Part shown: positions 6,086-6,326 of the stretch, one piece after another
How positions within the stretch are numbered: the stretch's first letter is position 1
How the letters are laid out: each line of letters opens with the position of its first letter
NCBI GenBank assembly: GCA_903832075.1
Contig: CAILAF010000217.1
Coordinates: 1-6,326 of the forward strand
Length of the DNA stretch: 6,326 nt
From: an uncultured Chitinophagaceae bacterium
GTDB taxonomy: Bacteria; Bacteroidota; Bacteroidia; Chitinophagales; Chitinophagaceae
Reading direction: 5' to 3'
The notes under the pieces: generated by a model
What the model was told of the DNA's origin: nothing
The model's input: the letters and a program-made list of their open reading frames with translations, nothing else
Databases searched by the model: none
Program-made: the position numbers and the translations under genes

Positions 6086-6326
6086 TTATCTCCTTACTAA
6101 TTTTAACGGTTTCATTTTTTTTGTTCTTTGATACAGGAATGCAGCAACTGTGTATTGTGCGTTTTTGAATAAAGTTGTGGTTGCTGCAAAACCAAACGGT
6201 ATTGTTTCGTCTTGTATTTGGGTTGCCCTAACCTTGATAGGGTTTACTCCAACCTTGATAGGGTTTGCTCCAACCTTGATAGGGTTTGCTCCAACCTTGA
6301 TAGGGTTTGCTTCAACCTTGATAGGG
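6086..6326 (-). CDS. Possible C-terminal end of an unrecognised protein with heptapeptide repeats (partial)
   Basis: A minus-strand frame of 79 codons plus a TAA stop is open to the right window edge. It starts with tandem PIKVGAN-type heptapeptides (PIKVEAN, PIKVGAN twice, PIKVGVN, PIKVRAT), continues with QIQDETIPFGFAATTTLF and ends in a basic tail, KKMKPLKLVRR. Codon use is AT-rich like the neighbouring genes, and the frame stays open through both the repeats and the unique part. I do not recognise a family, and no signal or membrane segment is visible in this part. The start is outside the window. The same repeats are also open on the plus strand but without an ATG there. The stretch could instead be non-coding repeat DNA, so this is a tentative call. 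Confidence 0.38.
   Translation of the reverse strand, partial: PIKVEANPIKVGANPIKVGANPIKVGVNPIKVRATQIQDETIPFGFAATTTLFKNAQYTVAAFLYQRTKKMKPLKLVRR
6140..6188. repeat. 9-bp perfect inverted repeat with a 31-nt loop
   Basis: TGCAGCAAC (6140-6148) is the exact complement of GTTGCTGCA (6180-6188). In plus-strand RNA, T-G and G-T wobble pairs could extend the stem inward (6149/6179, 6150/6178). If the minus-strand frame is real, the arms fall in codons for Ala-Ala-Thr and Val-Ala-Ala. Confidence 0.45.
6230..6326. repeat. 21-bp tandem repeat array, running off the right edge
   Basis: Four complete 21-bp units start at 6230, 6251, 6272 and 6293, and a fifth is cut by the window at 13 bp. Each unit is AACCTTGATAGGG followed by TTTGCTCC; the only changes are G to A in the first unit (TTTACTCC) and C to T in the fourth (TTTGCTTC). 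The bases just before 6230 (GGTTGCCCT) look like a decayed earlier copy. Every unit contains AACCT-TGATA-GGGTT, an imperfect palindrome able to form a 5-pair stem with one G-T. The 21-bp period equals seven codons. The total copy number cannot be known from this window. Confidence 0.95.

Noticed and set aside
6230..6326. CRISPR array
   Set aside because: The units follow each other directly with no unique spacers, and no cas genes are nearby.
6132..6326. Plus-strand coding frame through the repeats (TLIGFAP heptapeptides)
   Set aside because: The frame is open but has no ATG after the TGA at 6129-6131. It also sits downstream of two terminators with no promoter match, so the minus frame is the better candidate.

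Overview
The window looks like chromosomal DNA from a member of the Bacteroidota, probably the Chitinophagaceae or a near relative. The evidence is AT-rich DNA, two signal peptides ending in the (I)AQ pattern common in that phylum, a promoter matching the Bacteroidota TTG-N19-TAnnTTTG consensus, and few Shine-Dalgarno sites. The genus cannot be fixed from sequence alone.

Left edge (1-406): the 5' part of a minus-strand extended SDR/RmlD-like NAD(P)-dependent sugar-nucleotide reductase, cut by the window edge. It is divergent from a plus-strand glycolytic pair. The 147 bp between them holds a good pfkA promoter, nested dyads over its -33 element, and two overlapping inverted repeats in the predicted 5' leader.

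Glycolysis block (407-2923): ATP-dependent 6-phosphofructokinase (pfkA) followed 39 bp later by pyruvate kinase (pyk), both with complete active sites. They are probably one transcript, which puts the committed entry and exit steps of lower glycolysis under one promoter. A long directional hairpin terminator built on heptamer repeats closes the unit.

Secreted-protein block (3002-5978): two divergent genes share a 79 bp intergenic region. The minus-strand gene encodes an exported DUF6807 ('PmoA family', PF14100) protein of unknown activity. The plus-strand gene encodes an exported S15/CocE-type serine hydrolase. Besides the Ser-Asp-His triad it keeps the carboxylate cluster that defines alpha-amino-acid ester hydrolases (beta-lactam acylases). 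Two tandem intrinsic terminators follow it.

Right edge (5979-6326): after the terminators comes the probable 3' end of a minus-strand frame, open to the window edge. Its upstream part consists of 21-bp tandem repeats, each encoding one heptapeptide and each holding a small imperfect palindrome. This is the least explained part of the window. Apart from it and the leader structures of pfkA, the content is ordinary; I see no phage, transposon, CRISPR or defence system, and no tRNA or rRNA gene.
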